Shown here piece by piece: positions 26,162 to 33,873 of a stretch of DNA of 64,000 nucleotides. Origin of the DNA: Kribbella solani (lineage in GTDB: Bacteria; Actinomycetota; Actinomycetes; Propionibacteriales; Kribbellaceae); the NCBI RefSeq assembly GCF_014205295.1, contig NZ_JACHNF010000001.1, positions 3,658,001-3,722,000 of the forward strand, given 5' to 3'. Each line of letters opens with the position of its first letter. The stretch's first letter is position 1. The notes beneath the pieces are model-generated. The model was not told where the DNA came from. It made no database searches and was given only the letters and a program-made list of their open reading frames with translations. The position numbers and the translations under genes were made by a program.

Positions 26162-26163
26162 CC
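25423..26163 (+). repeat. 741-bp inverted repeat, copy 2
   Basis: Exact reverse complement of 13330-14070 by reading. The two copies face each other across about 11.3 kb that holds the WXG100 gene and the complete Tad operon. Confidence 0.9.
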
Positions 26164-26164
26164 G

Positions 26165-26650
26165 TCAGAGCGATACGTCCTGTAGGTGCTCGTTCCAGAT
26201 TTGGCCGGCGGGGTTGTGGGAGTCAACGCCGTTGTAGAATGCGGTCACCACGGCTTGGACCGCGGTGGATTCCAGCGTTGACGCCTGGATCAGCTTCGGG
26301 CGGTAGATGGCAAACTCCGGTGCCGGCCGGTACGGAACCGCCATCGTGAACCGGCCGACCGGCTCCGTCCGCTGCGCGAACTCGACCAGCAACGCGTCGG
26401 TCCGTACGCCCGACTCGAGCGTGATGACGGTGTCGTAGACCAGCACCAGAACCGGCCACTCCCCCGGCTGATCGAAGTTCTGCTTCGCCAGCTCCACGGC
26501 CGCCGCCGGGTCATCGGTCACCAGTCGCTCAATCGGCGTACGATCCGATCCGTCGCCGCGCGCGAACAACGGGATCACCGGCTCGGCGTCGGCGACCGAC
26601 CACATCGAGTGCGCGGCCAGCTTGCCCGCCAGCTCCGCGGATTGTTGCAT
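26165..26650 (-). CDS. Hypothetical protein
   Basis: A 161-aa protein that I do not recognise, starting MQQSAELAGKLAAHSMWSV with AGGAG 8 nt upstream of ATG 26650. It has no signal or membrane segment and looks like a mixed alpha/beta cytoplasmic protein (VLVLVYDTVITLESG, GRFTMAVPYRP). Its stop lies 3 bp from the stop of secreted copy 2, so the genes converge. The longer open frame to 26971 overlaps the permease gene and was not used. Confidence 0.6.
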   Translation of the reverse strand: MQQSAELAGKLAAHSMWSVADAEPVIPLFARGDGSDRTPIERLVTDDPAAAVELAKQNFDQPGEWPVLVLVYDTVITLESGVRTDALLVEFAQRTEPVGRFTMAVPYRPAPEFAIYRPKLIQASTLESTAVQAVVTAFYNGVDSHNPAGQIWNEHLQDVSL

Positions 26651-26723
26651 CACGCAACTCCTGTTCTCCCGATTTGGGACCCGAGTCTGCCATCCACGAG
26701 GCGCGGCAAGCCCGGCGCCGGCA

Positions 26724-28148
26724 TCATCGGAGCATCTTCCGCGGTCGGGCGGCTTCGATGAGGCGGTCGCGTTCGGTACGGGCGGCTTGCCAATGCGTCG
26801 ACGAATCGACGCGCCGGACCGCCTTGCCGGCGAAAGCGAGGTAACAAACACCGACCGCAACCAGTGCAAGGTCGATGTATGGCAGGTAGCTGAACGGTGC
26901 TTCGGGTGCTGGGTAGACGCTCGACCACAGCGAGTACCCGAGTACGGCGCTGGCCAGGACGGCGATGACAACGCCGAGCGTGCTACGCAGCCGGGCGAAC
27001 CAGTACACGCTGAGCATCACGACCGCGAGGTACGAGGTGGTCAGCAACAACGCGGCGGCCGCGGCGACGTACTCGAAGGCCAGGTACGCGGGGTACCGCG
27101 CGAAGCCGATCGACAGGCCCAGAATCGCTGCCCCGCAGATACCGATCACCATCGGCGGAACACCCGTACTGGTCAACCGCCTGCCGAACAGGCCGTCGCG
27201 CCACATCGCGTTCAGGGTACGAACCGCGCCGGTGGTGGCCGCCGACACCGTCGACATGCCCGCGATCACCACGACGGACGTCATCACGAAGGCTGCCCAG
27301 GTACCGAAGTGCCGCTCGCCGAGCGCGAACAGCGGCGCGGGTGAGGCCGCGAGTGCTTCCAGGCTGGGAAAGCCGAGCGTGATGAACACGCACGCGAACA
27401 CGTACAGCGCACCACTGATCAGCAGCGAGATCCACATACTCGCGGGCACGGTCCGTCGCGCCGAGTGCGTCTCTTCGCTCAGCGACGCGCCGGACTCGAA
27501 CCCGCCGAACGAACCGAGCGCGATCGCCATCCCGAGGAAGAGCTTCCCGCCGTGGACGCCGGAGAGCGAGAACGCCTCGCCCAGGTGGATTCCGTGGTCG
27601 CCGCCGGTGGCGAGAACGGTCACCCCGACGAGCAGCAGCGCCGCGATCCCGAGGCATTCGACGACGACCTGGAAGCCGGTCGAGAACTCGGCTCCGCGCC
27701 AGACGACGTACAGACAGATCGCCCAGATCACCAATGCCACCAGCGGCCAACTGACCGACGGCAGCTTGGCGTACTCGAGGGCGACGTTGACGAAGTTGGC
27801 TTCGTTGGACAGCACACTGCCGGCAAACCCGAGGTACGTGAGCAGGTAGATCCATCCGGTCAGGAGCGCGAGCTTGGTGGTGCCGATGATGCCCGCATAG
27901 AAGTAGAGCGATCCGTCCGAGGAGAAGTGCCGGGCCAGGGACGACAGGACGTACACGACGAGGCCGCCCGCGAGGAGTCCGAGCAGGAACGACGGCGCGC
28001 CGGCCGTACCGGTGACCGCGACGACGGTCGCCGGCAGGATCGCGGTACCGGCCGACGGACCGGACACGGACAGTGGTTGCGCGACGCTACGGATCGCGCC
28101 GATGCCGCCACGCGTGGATTTCGCTTGCTGCTGTGTGCTCGTGGACAT
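26724..28148 (-). CDS. APC-superfamily amino acid/amine permease
   Basis: A 474-aa transporter with about 12 membrane helices. The first helix carries the broken-helix motif GPSAGTAILPATVVAVTG, typical of APC permeases that import amino acids or amines by cation symport. Further signatures are GFGGFESGASLSEE and SVVVIAGMSTVSAATTGAVR. Length is normal. It is the last gene of a minus-strand set with a hydrolase, an FAH-family enzyme and an aldehyde dehydrogenase, so it probably brings in their substrate, perhaps an amine. The specificity is not readable. Confidence 0.9.
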   Translation of the reverse strand: MSTSTQQQAKSTRGGIGAIRSVAQPLSVSGPSAGTAILPATVVAVTGTAGAPSFLLGLLAGGLVVYVLSSLARHFSSDGSLYFYAGIIGTTKLALLTGWIYLLTYLGFAGSVLSNEANFVNVALEYAKLPSVSWPLVALVIWAICLYVVWRGAEFSTGFQVVVECLGIAALLLVGVTVLATGGDHGIHLGEAFSLSGVHGGKLFLGMAIALGSFGGFESGASLSEETHSARRTVPASMWISLLISGALYVFACVFITLGFPSLEALAASPAPLFALGERHFGTWAAFVMTSVVVIAGMSTVSAATTGAVRTLNAMWRDGLFGRRLTSTGVPPMVIGICGAAILGLSIGFARYPAYLAFEYVAAAAALLLTTSYLAVVMLSVYWFARLRSTLGVVIAVLASAVLGYSLWSSVYPAPEAPFSYLPYIDLALVAVGVCYLAFAGKAVRRVDSSTHWQAARTERDRLIEAARPRKMLR

Positions 28149-28157
28149 CGGGATACC

Positions 28158-29048
28158 TCACTTGTTCCAGGGGATCGATGGTGGTCGGACCGAATGCCAG
28201 TTGTCCAGCAAGGCCTTGGCTGCGATCCCGGGACTGCTCTGGAAGGCGCAGTGACCGCCTGCCATTCGGGTCAGCACCGCCTGTGGGTGGTACGCGAGCA
28301 GGGATTCCGCGCAGGGCGCGGCGAAGATCAGGTCGTCGACGGCGACGACCGCGGCCGTCGGGCAGGTGATGGCGCCGAGGCGACGCCGGCTGTCGAACGG
28401 GAGCATCGCTTCGATCAGGTGGACGAGGTTGGCCGCGATGCCGGGCAGCCGCTCGACGGCGCGTACGGTCGCCCCGAACTCGGCCGGATGTTGTTCCGCG
28501 AACGCCGGGCCAAGACCCGCGTACGCGAGGAACTGCACGGCTTCGTGAATCCGGTCCGCCACCACGAGGTCGCGTACGAGGCGCAGCACGAAGCGACCGT
28601 TCTCCCCCAGCCACGGAGCGGAGGACACGAGTCCGAGGCTGGCCACTCGTTCCGGAGCGGACAATGTGACTTCCTGCGCGACGAGCCCGCCCATCGACAT
28701 GCCGACCAGGTCGAACGTGCCGATCCGAAGCGCATCCGCCACCGTCAGCACGTCCTCGGCCAGCTCGGACACGGTCAGCGACGGCGTCGCCGCACTCGAG
28801 TCGCCGCACCCGCGACAACTGATGCGTACGAGCGCTCGCTCGCCACTCAGCAACGGGACAAGCGGCTCCCACACCTCCGGACCATCGAGCAGCCCACCAA
28901 CCAGAACCGCAGGGCGAACGACCGGCGACCCGGCCGCCGTCCCGCCGCCAACGTCACCGCCGCCGAGGTCGCCGCCAGCGAGGTCACCGTCGACGACGAC
29001 CTGCAGTGACACCCCGTCCCGGACCAGTCGCGTTGTACTTTGCGCCAT
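28158..29048 (-). CDS. Alpha/beta hydrolase
   Basis: A 296-aa hydrolase. ATG 29048 (GGAAGG upstream) is preferred to the TTG 27 bp further up. The nucleophile elbow GMSMGG, an acidic residue in AVDDLIF and a histidine in AGGHCAF form the likely catalytic triad. Near residues 22-40 there is an unusual Gly/Asp-rich insertion (LAGGDLGGGDVGGG) between the first strands. Enolactone hydrolases and C-C hydrolases share this fold. It lies 9 bp upstream of the permease start in one operon. Confidence 0.85.
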   Translation of the reverse strand: MAQSTTRLVRDGVSLQVVVDGDLAGGDLGGGDVGGGTAAGSPVVRPAVLVGGLLDGPEVWEPLVPLLSGERALVRISCRGCGDSSAATPSLTVSELAEDVLTVADALRIGTFDLVGMSMGGLVAQEVTLSAPERVASLGLVSSAPWLGENGRFVLRLVRDLVVADRIHEAVQFLAYAGLGPAFAEQHPAEFGATVRAVERLPGIAANLVHLIEAMLPFDSRRRLGAITCPTAAVVAVDDLIFAAPCAESLLAYHPQAVLTRMAGGHCAFQSSPGIAAKALLDNWHSVRPPSIPWNK

Positions 29049-29084
29049 GGGCCTTCCTTCCTCGTAAGCGCTCAACCACCCGCT

Positions 29085-29942
29085 CTAGGCGAACCCGATC
29101 TCGAACTCGCCGATCTCATCGGCGCCCGACACCAGAACCGATCCGGACGTCAGGTACTGCCCGCTGGCGGCCCCCACCCCCGCGGGCGTGCCCGTGAAGA
29201 TGAGGTCGCCAGGCAGCAGTTCGCAGACCGCCGACAGCGACGCGACGAGCTCCGGCACGCTGAAGAACAGATCGCCCGTCCGGCCCTGCTGGCGGAGCTC
29301 GCCGTCGACGCTGCACCACAGCCCCACGTCATCGACGTCCGCGAAGGCATCCAGTCCGACGGCGACCGGCGCAAGCGGTCCGTACCCGGCGAAGCTCTTG
29401 CCCAGGGAGAACTGCGGCGGCGTGTCACGCAGCTGCACTTCGCGATCCGACACGTCCTGCCCGACGGTCAGCGCAGCGACCGCGTCCCAGGCGTCGGCGG
29501 GCTTGAGGTCACGACCACCGGCGCCGATCACGACCACGAGTTCGACTTCCCAGTCGACCTTCGGCCCGGACAGCCGGACCGTGGACCCGGGTGCGGTGAT
29601 GCAGCTCGGGAACTTCGTGAACACCATCGGCGCGACCGGCGCCGGAAGGCCCGCTTCGACTGCATGCTCGCGATAGTTGAGTCCGACCGCGAACACCTGC
29701 CGAGGCTCGGGTACGCACGCCGAGACGGCCCCGGTGACAACCGGAAGGTCGTCACGCCGATCGCACTCCAGCCAGGCCCGGCGCACGGTATCCACCCGGC
29801 TCAGCGCGACATTGACGTCAACGAGCCCTGCATCACCGGTGAGTTCAGCCAGATCGACCCAACGACCGCCGTGGTTCAGCGCGGCCCGGCCACCGACGCA
29901 CCCGAGCCGGAAACCCACCGCCGTACGAAACTCACCGCTCAT
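29085..29942 (-). CDS. Fumarylacetoacetate hydrolase family protein
   Basis: A 285-aa FAH-fold enzyme. Metal-binding acidic residues are visible in VDWEVELVVVIG and the downstream DVSDRE, with NYREHA, FTKFPS and GDLIFTGTPAGVG as family signatures. Members hydrolyse or decarboxylate 2-keto acids, or hydrate dienoates, late in aromatic and amino-acid catabolism. It overlaps the aldehyde dehydrogenase stop by 11 bp, so they form one operon. The exact reaction is unknown. Confidence 0.88.
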   Translation of the reverse strand: MSGEFRTAVGFRLGCVGGRAALNHGGRWVDLAELTGDAGLVDVNVALSRVDTVRRAWLECDRRDDLPVVTGAVSACVPEPRQVFAVGLNYREHAVEAGLPAPVAPMVFTKFPSCITAPGSTVRLSGPKVDWEVELVVVIGAGGRDLKPADAWDAVAALTVGQDVSDREVQLRDTPPQFSLGKSFAGYGPLAPVAVGLDAFADVDDVGLWCSVDGELRQQGRTGDLFFSVPELVASLSAVCELLPGDLIFTGTPAGVGAASGQYLTSGSVLVSGADEIGEFEIGFA

Positions 29943-31365
29943 GATCGACCATCACGTGCTTCAAGTGGGTCATCTCGGCGATGCTGTACAACGACAGATC
30001 CTTGCCGTACCCGGACGCGCGTACGCCGCCGTGCGGCATTTCGGGAGTCACCACATCGTGGCAGTTGACCCACACCGCACCCGCGTCGATCCGCCCGGAG
30101 ACATCGACCGCCCGGCCGACGTTGCGGGTCCAGACCGACGCACCGAGGCCGTACGCGGTTCCGTTGGCCATGGCAACCATCTCGTCCTCGTCGCCGGCCC
30201 GCTGGATCGTGACGACCGGGCCGAAGACCTCGCGCTGCACGATTTCGGCGTCCTGCGCCGGTCCCTCCACGAGGGTCGGGGTGACGAAGTAGCCGGGCCG
30301 GTCGACGGCCGTCCCGCCGACGGTGACCTTGGCGCCGGCGGCGTCCGCGCGCTCGACGAATCCGAGCACCCGCTCCCGCTGTTCGGCGCTCACCACCGGT
30401 CCCATCTCCGGTTCGTCGGCCGGCGCGCCGACCGTAATACCGGCGATGCCCTCGCGGAGGCGCTCGGCGAGCTCGTCGTACACGTCGGCGTGGGCGATCA
30501 CGCGGGACGCGGCCGTACAGTCCTGTCCGGAGTTGTAGAAACCACCCTTTCGGATACCGTCCGCGACCAGATCGAGATCGGCGTCGCCGAAGACCAGGAC
30601 CGGGCTCTTGCCGCCGAGTTCGAGCACGGTCCGTTTGAGCGTCTCCGCGGCCGACCGAGCGACGATCCGGCCCGTACTGGTGTCGCCGGTCAGCGTGACG
30701 AGCGCGACGTCCGGGTGCGCGACCATGCTCGCGCCCGTTGTCTCGCCGTCGCCGAGAACCACATTCAGTACGCCGTCGCCAAGCACCTGGCCGGCGAGTT
30801 CACCGACGCGGATCGTGGTAAGCGGCGTCTGCTCGGCCGGCTTCAGCACCAGTGTGTTACCGGCGGCAAGAGCGGCGGCGGTCTTGTACGCGAGCATGAC
30901 CATCGGGTAGTTCCAGGGCGTGATGCCCGCGATCACCCCGAGGGGTTCGCGCCGGACGAACGAAGTCTTGCCCGGGACGTACTCACCCGCGGACAGCGAC
31001 TCCAGCGCGCGGCCGGCGCCGGCGGCGAACCGGATCAGATCGATCGCCCAGGTGATCTCCTGGCGGGCGTGCGGCTCGGGTTTGCCCACGTCCAGCGATT
31101 CCAGGCCGACGAGATTGTCCAGGTCCGCGGTGAGTACGTCGGCGAGTTCGAGCAGCTTCGCGGCCCGGTAGGAATGCGGCGCGCGGCCCCACGTCCCGAA
31201 GGCTGCGCGCGAGTCGCGTACGGCCTCGTCGACCACCGCCGCGGAGGCGACCGGCAGGTCGAGGACGGTATTGCCTGACGCGGGATCGATGACGGGGATC
31301 GTGGCCACGGCGTCGTGGCTGGGCTTGCCGCCGATCCAGTGGCTTGCGGCCGGCACGGTGGTCAT
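29932..31365 (-). CDS. NAD(P)-dependent aldehyde dehydrogenase
   Basis: A 477-aa enzyme starting MTTVPAASHWIGGK. Catalytic Cys is in YNSGQDCTAASR and the general base Glu in VLELGGKSPV; ITPWNYP and LTGDTSTGR are the cofactor motifs. The sequence is closest in feel to gamma-aminobutyraldehyde or betaine-aldehyde dehydrogenases, which would fit an amine-degrading operon with the permease. The first gene of the operon, it faces the XRE-cupin regulator across a region with an inverted repeat. Confidence 0.92.
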   Translation of the reverse strand: MTTVPAASHWIGGKPSHDAVATIPVIDPASGNTVLDLPVASAAVVDEAVRDSRAAFGTWGRAPHSYRAAKLLELADVLTADLDNLVGLESLDVGKPEPHARQEITWAIDLIRFAAGAGRALESLSAGEYVPGKTSFVRREPLGVIAGITPWNYPMVMLAYKTAAALAAGNTLVLKPAEQTPLTTIRVGELAGQVLGDGVLNVVLGDGETTGASMVAHPDVALVTLTGDTSTGRIVARSAAETLKRTVLELGGKSPVLVFGDADLDLVADGIRKGGFYNSGQDCTAASRVIAHADVYDELAERLREGIAGITVGAPADEPEMGPVVSAEQRERVLGFVERADAAGAKVTVGGTAVDRPGYFVTPTLVEGPAQDAEIVQREVFGPVVTIQRAGDEDEMVAMANGTAYGLGASVWTRNVGRAVDVSGRIDAGAVWVNCHDVVTPEMPHGGVRASGYGKDLSLYSIAEMTHLKHVMVDHER

Positions 31366-31387
31366 GGTGACTCCAGTCCAAATTGAG

Positions 31388-31404
31388 TCGAACGATTTGT
31401 TCGA
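31388..31404. promoter_or_regulatory. TCGAAC-N5-GTTCGA inverted repeat
   Basis: Six-bp perfect arms, 23 bp upstream of the aldehyde dehydrogenase start and about 70 bp upstream of the preferred regulator start. A likely operator of the XRE-cupin regulator controlling both directions. Confidence 0.55.
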
Positions 31405-31474
31405 TATGATGAACGCTGAGGGGTTGCCGTTGCTGACCGCAACGGAGTCGGTGGGAACGGAAAGGTTGAGTAGG

Positions 31475-32053
31475 GTGACGCCTGTGTCAATCAGCTCGGT
31501 AGTGGGTTCGAACCTGCGGCGGCTGCGGTCCGAACGGAATCTGTCGGTGTCCCAGCTCGCCCGACGGTCCGGGATCGCGAAGGCGACGCTGTCGAATCTC
31601 GAGGCCGGCGAAGGCAACCCGACCGTGCAGACCCTGAACAACCTGGCCGAGGCGCTCGGGGTGCTCCTCGGTGATCTGCTGGAGGTGCGGACGCCGAGCC
31701 TGGTCCGCGCGGCCGACGCGCAGGTGATCGACGATCCGACCAGTTTCGGCCGCCGGTTGTTCCGCGCCGCGGGAGCCGCGGCCGACGTCTTCGACATCAC
31801 GTTCCGGGACGGCAGCCGGCACCACTCCCAGTTCCGCAGCCCGGGCGCGATGGAGCATACGTACGTGCTGTCCGGCCGGCTCGAGGTGGTGATCGGCGAG
31901 CGGACCGAGATCCTGGAGGCCGGCGACCTGATCCGCTACCCGCTGGAGGAAGGCGCCGAGCTGAAGGCGGTCGGCGGCGACGCCCGCGTCATCCTGGTGA
32001 TCGAGTTCGCCCAGCCTGGCGAGTCGCCGTCGATCCGCCCGCTCCCGCTCTGA
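31475..32053 (+). CDS. XRE-family regulator with cupin sensor domain
   Basis: A 192-aa regulator. The helix-turn-helix is at residues about 10-60 (LSVSQLARRSGIAKATLSNL) and a cupin domain occupies the C-terminal half (HHSQFRSPGAMEHTYVLSG, ILEAGDLIRYP). GTG 31475 gives the usual length of this PuuR-like class. ATGs at 31406 and 31409 are in frame but would start inside or at the edge of the inverted repeat. It probably represses the divergent aldehyde dehydrogenase operon and responds to a small ligand bound by the cupin. Confidence 0.85.
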   Translation: MTPVSISSVVGSNLRRLRSERNLSVSQLARRSGIAKATLSNLEAGEGNPTVQTLNNLAEALGVLLGDLLEVRTPSLVRAADAQVIDDPTSFGRRLFRAAGAAADVFDITFRDGSRHHSQFRSPGAMEHTYVLSGRLEVVIGERTEILEAGDLIRYPLEEGAELKAVGGDARVILVIEFAQPGESPSIRPLPL

Positions 32054-32109
32054 TCCCGCCGAGCAGCAGGGCGGCCTGCTGGACTTGATGCCCGACGAGT
32101 TCACGCGGC

Positions 32110-33873
32110 TCACCATCCCCCGATCCAGCCGCGGAACAGGCCGCTGGGCCGCGAGACCGGCGGCTCCTCGGTCGCGGTCAGGATGTCGAGATCGCAGCCT
32201 TCGTGCGCCTGCAGGACATGCTGGTCGAACAATGCCGCCCAGCCGCGACGTGGCCCGGCGAATTCGCGCAGCCCACCTCGCCGGCGTACGAGTTCGGCCT
32301 CGTCGACGAGCAAGTCGAGGCGTCGCCCAGCCACACTGAGTTCGATCTCGTCCCCGGTACGAACCAACGCCAGCGGACCACCGACCGCCGCCTCGGGCGA
32401 AACGTGCAGGATCGCAGTACCGTATGCGGTGCCGCTCATGCGTGCATCCGAGACGCGCACCATATCGGTGACGCCCGCCGCCAGCAGGCGTTTGGGGATC
32501 GGCAGCATGCCCCACTCCGGCATGCCGGGGCCGCCACGCGGTCCGGCGTTGCGCAACACCAGCACGGTCGAGGCATCGACCTCCAGCTCGGGGTCGTCGA
32601 TGGTGCCGGCGAGTTCCTCGATCGACTCGAACACGAGCGCCCGGCCGCGGTGCTCGAACAACTCCGGGCTCGCCGCGCTCACCTTGAGGACGGCACCATC
32701 GGGCGCCAGCGAGCCATGTACGACCACGATCCCGCCCGACCGCGACAGTGGCGCGGCCGCGCGCCGGATCACTTGTCCGTCGGCCGGTTTCGCAGCGTCG
32801 AGTTCGGTACCGAGGGTCCGGCCGGTGACTGTCAACGCGTCCAGGTGCAGCCAGGATTTCAGTTCCGCGAGTACGGCCGGCACACCGCCCGCGCCGTGCA
32901 ACCTGGAAACCAGATGCGCGCCGGACGGACGGACATCGGCGATCAGCGGTACTTGCGCGGAGATCTCGTCGAACCTTTTCAACTGCAGCGAAACGCCAAC
33001 CCGCCGCGCGATGGCGAGCAGGTGCACGATCGCGTTGGTCGATCCACCCAACGCCATCAGCAGTGCGATCGCGTTGTCGAACGCCTCGGGTGTCAGCAGC
33101 TCGCGAATCGTCGGACTGCCTTGGCGTGCCATCGTCACCGCGGCCCGGCCGGCGGCCGCCGCCGCGTTCGCCCGCCGACCGTCCGTCGCCGGGATCAGCG
33201 CCGTACCCGGCAGCGCCAGGCCCAGCGCCTCCATCAAAGCGGCCATCGTGGACGCGGTACCCATTTCCGCGCAGTGCCCGACGGTCGACATGACGCACGA
33301 TTCGAGCGCATCCAGATCGCTCGACGTCGAGCCGGCGCGCAGTTTGTCGACGAACTGCCACACCGCGTGCCCACCGCCGAGTTCCGCGCCGTCCACCACC
33401 GGTGGAGTCGCCGGCCCGGCGCCGAAACACAACGTCGGCAAGTTCACGCTCGCGGCACCCATCACCTGCGCCGGTACGGTCTTGTCACACCCGCCGAGCA
33501 GTACCACCGCGTCCATCGGGTACCCGCGGATCGACTCCTCCACGTCCATCGCCATCAGGTTGCGGAACATCATCGCGGTCGGCTTGATCAGGTTCTCGCT
33601 GAGCGAGATCGTCGGGAACTCGAAGGCGACTCCGCCGGCCTCCTGGACGCCACGTTTGACGTGCTCGACAAGCTGCTTCAGGCCTGCGTTGCAAGGGTTG
33701 TAGTCGGACCACGAGTTGGCGATCCCGATCACCGGGCGCCCGTCCAGTTCCTGCCTGCCGAGGCCGACCGGCGTCAACGTCGACCGGTGGATGAACCCGG
33801 GCAGATCCCGCGGCGCGAACCACTCGGCACTGCGCAACGGGCACGCGGTCCGGTCCACGTCGTCGCACGTCAT
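32110..33873 (-). CDS. ILVD/EDD-family dehydratase
   Basis: A 587-aa iron-sulfur dehydratase of the dihydroxy-acid/sugar-acid family. The three cluster cysteines are in SDYNPCNAGL, LLGGCDKTVPA and STVGHCAEMGTA, and the base-serine motif is DARMSGTAYGTA. The substrate is a 2,3-dihydroxy acid. The clade includes L-arabonate and xylonate dehydratases as well as IlvD, and the catabolic setting argues against IlvD itself. ATG 33873 overlaps the stop of the FAD oxidoreductase by 4 bp, so the two are coupled. Confidence 0.85.
   Translation of the reverse strand: MTCDDVDRTACPLRSAEWFAPRDLPGFIHRSTLTPVGLGRQELDGRPVIGIANSWSDYNPCNAGLKQLVEHVKRGVQEAGGVAFEFPTISLSENLIKPTAMMFRNLMAMDVEESIRGYPMDAVVLLGGCDKTVPAQVMGAASVNLPTLCFGAGPATPPVVDGAELGGGHAVWQFVDKLRAGSTSSDLDALESCVMSTVGHCAEMGTASTMAALMEALGLALPGTALIPATDGRRANAAAAAGRAAVTMARQGSPTIRELLTPEAFDNAIALLMALGGSTNAIVHLLAIARRVGVSLQLKRFDEISAQVPLIADVRPSGAHLVSRLHGAGGVPAVLAELKSWLHLDALTVTGRTLGTELDAAKPADGQVIRRAAAPLSRSGGIVVVHGSLAPDGAVLKVSAASPELFEHRGRALVFESIEELAGTIDDPELEVDASTVLVLRNAGPRGGPGMPEWGMLPIPKRLLAAGVTDMVRVSDARMSGTAYGTAILHVSPEAAVGGPLALVRTGDEIELSVAGRRLDLLVDEAELVRRRGGLREFAGPRRGWAALFDQHVLQAHEGCDLDILTATEEPPVSRPSGLFRGWIGGW

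Noticed and set aside
26650..26971. Extended start of the hypothetical gene at 26165-26650
   Set aside because: The extension overlaps the permease 3' end and is Arg/Ser-rich; ATG 26650 has a proper ribosome site.
27465..29009. A 514-codon plus-strand frame over the permease and hydrolase
   Set aside because: Shadow frame; the permease on the minus strand has clear helices and motifs.
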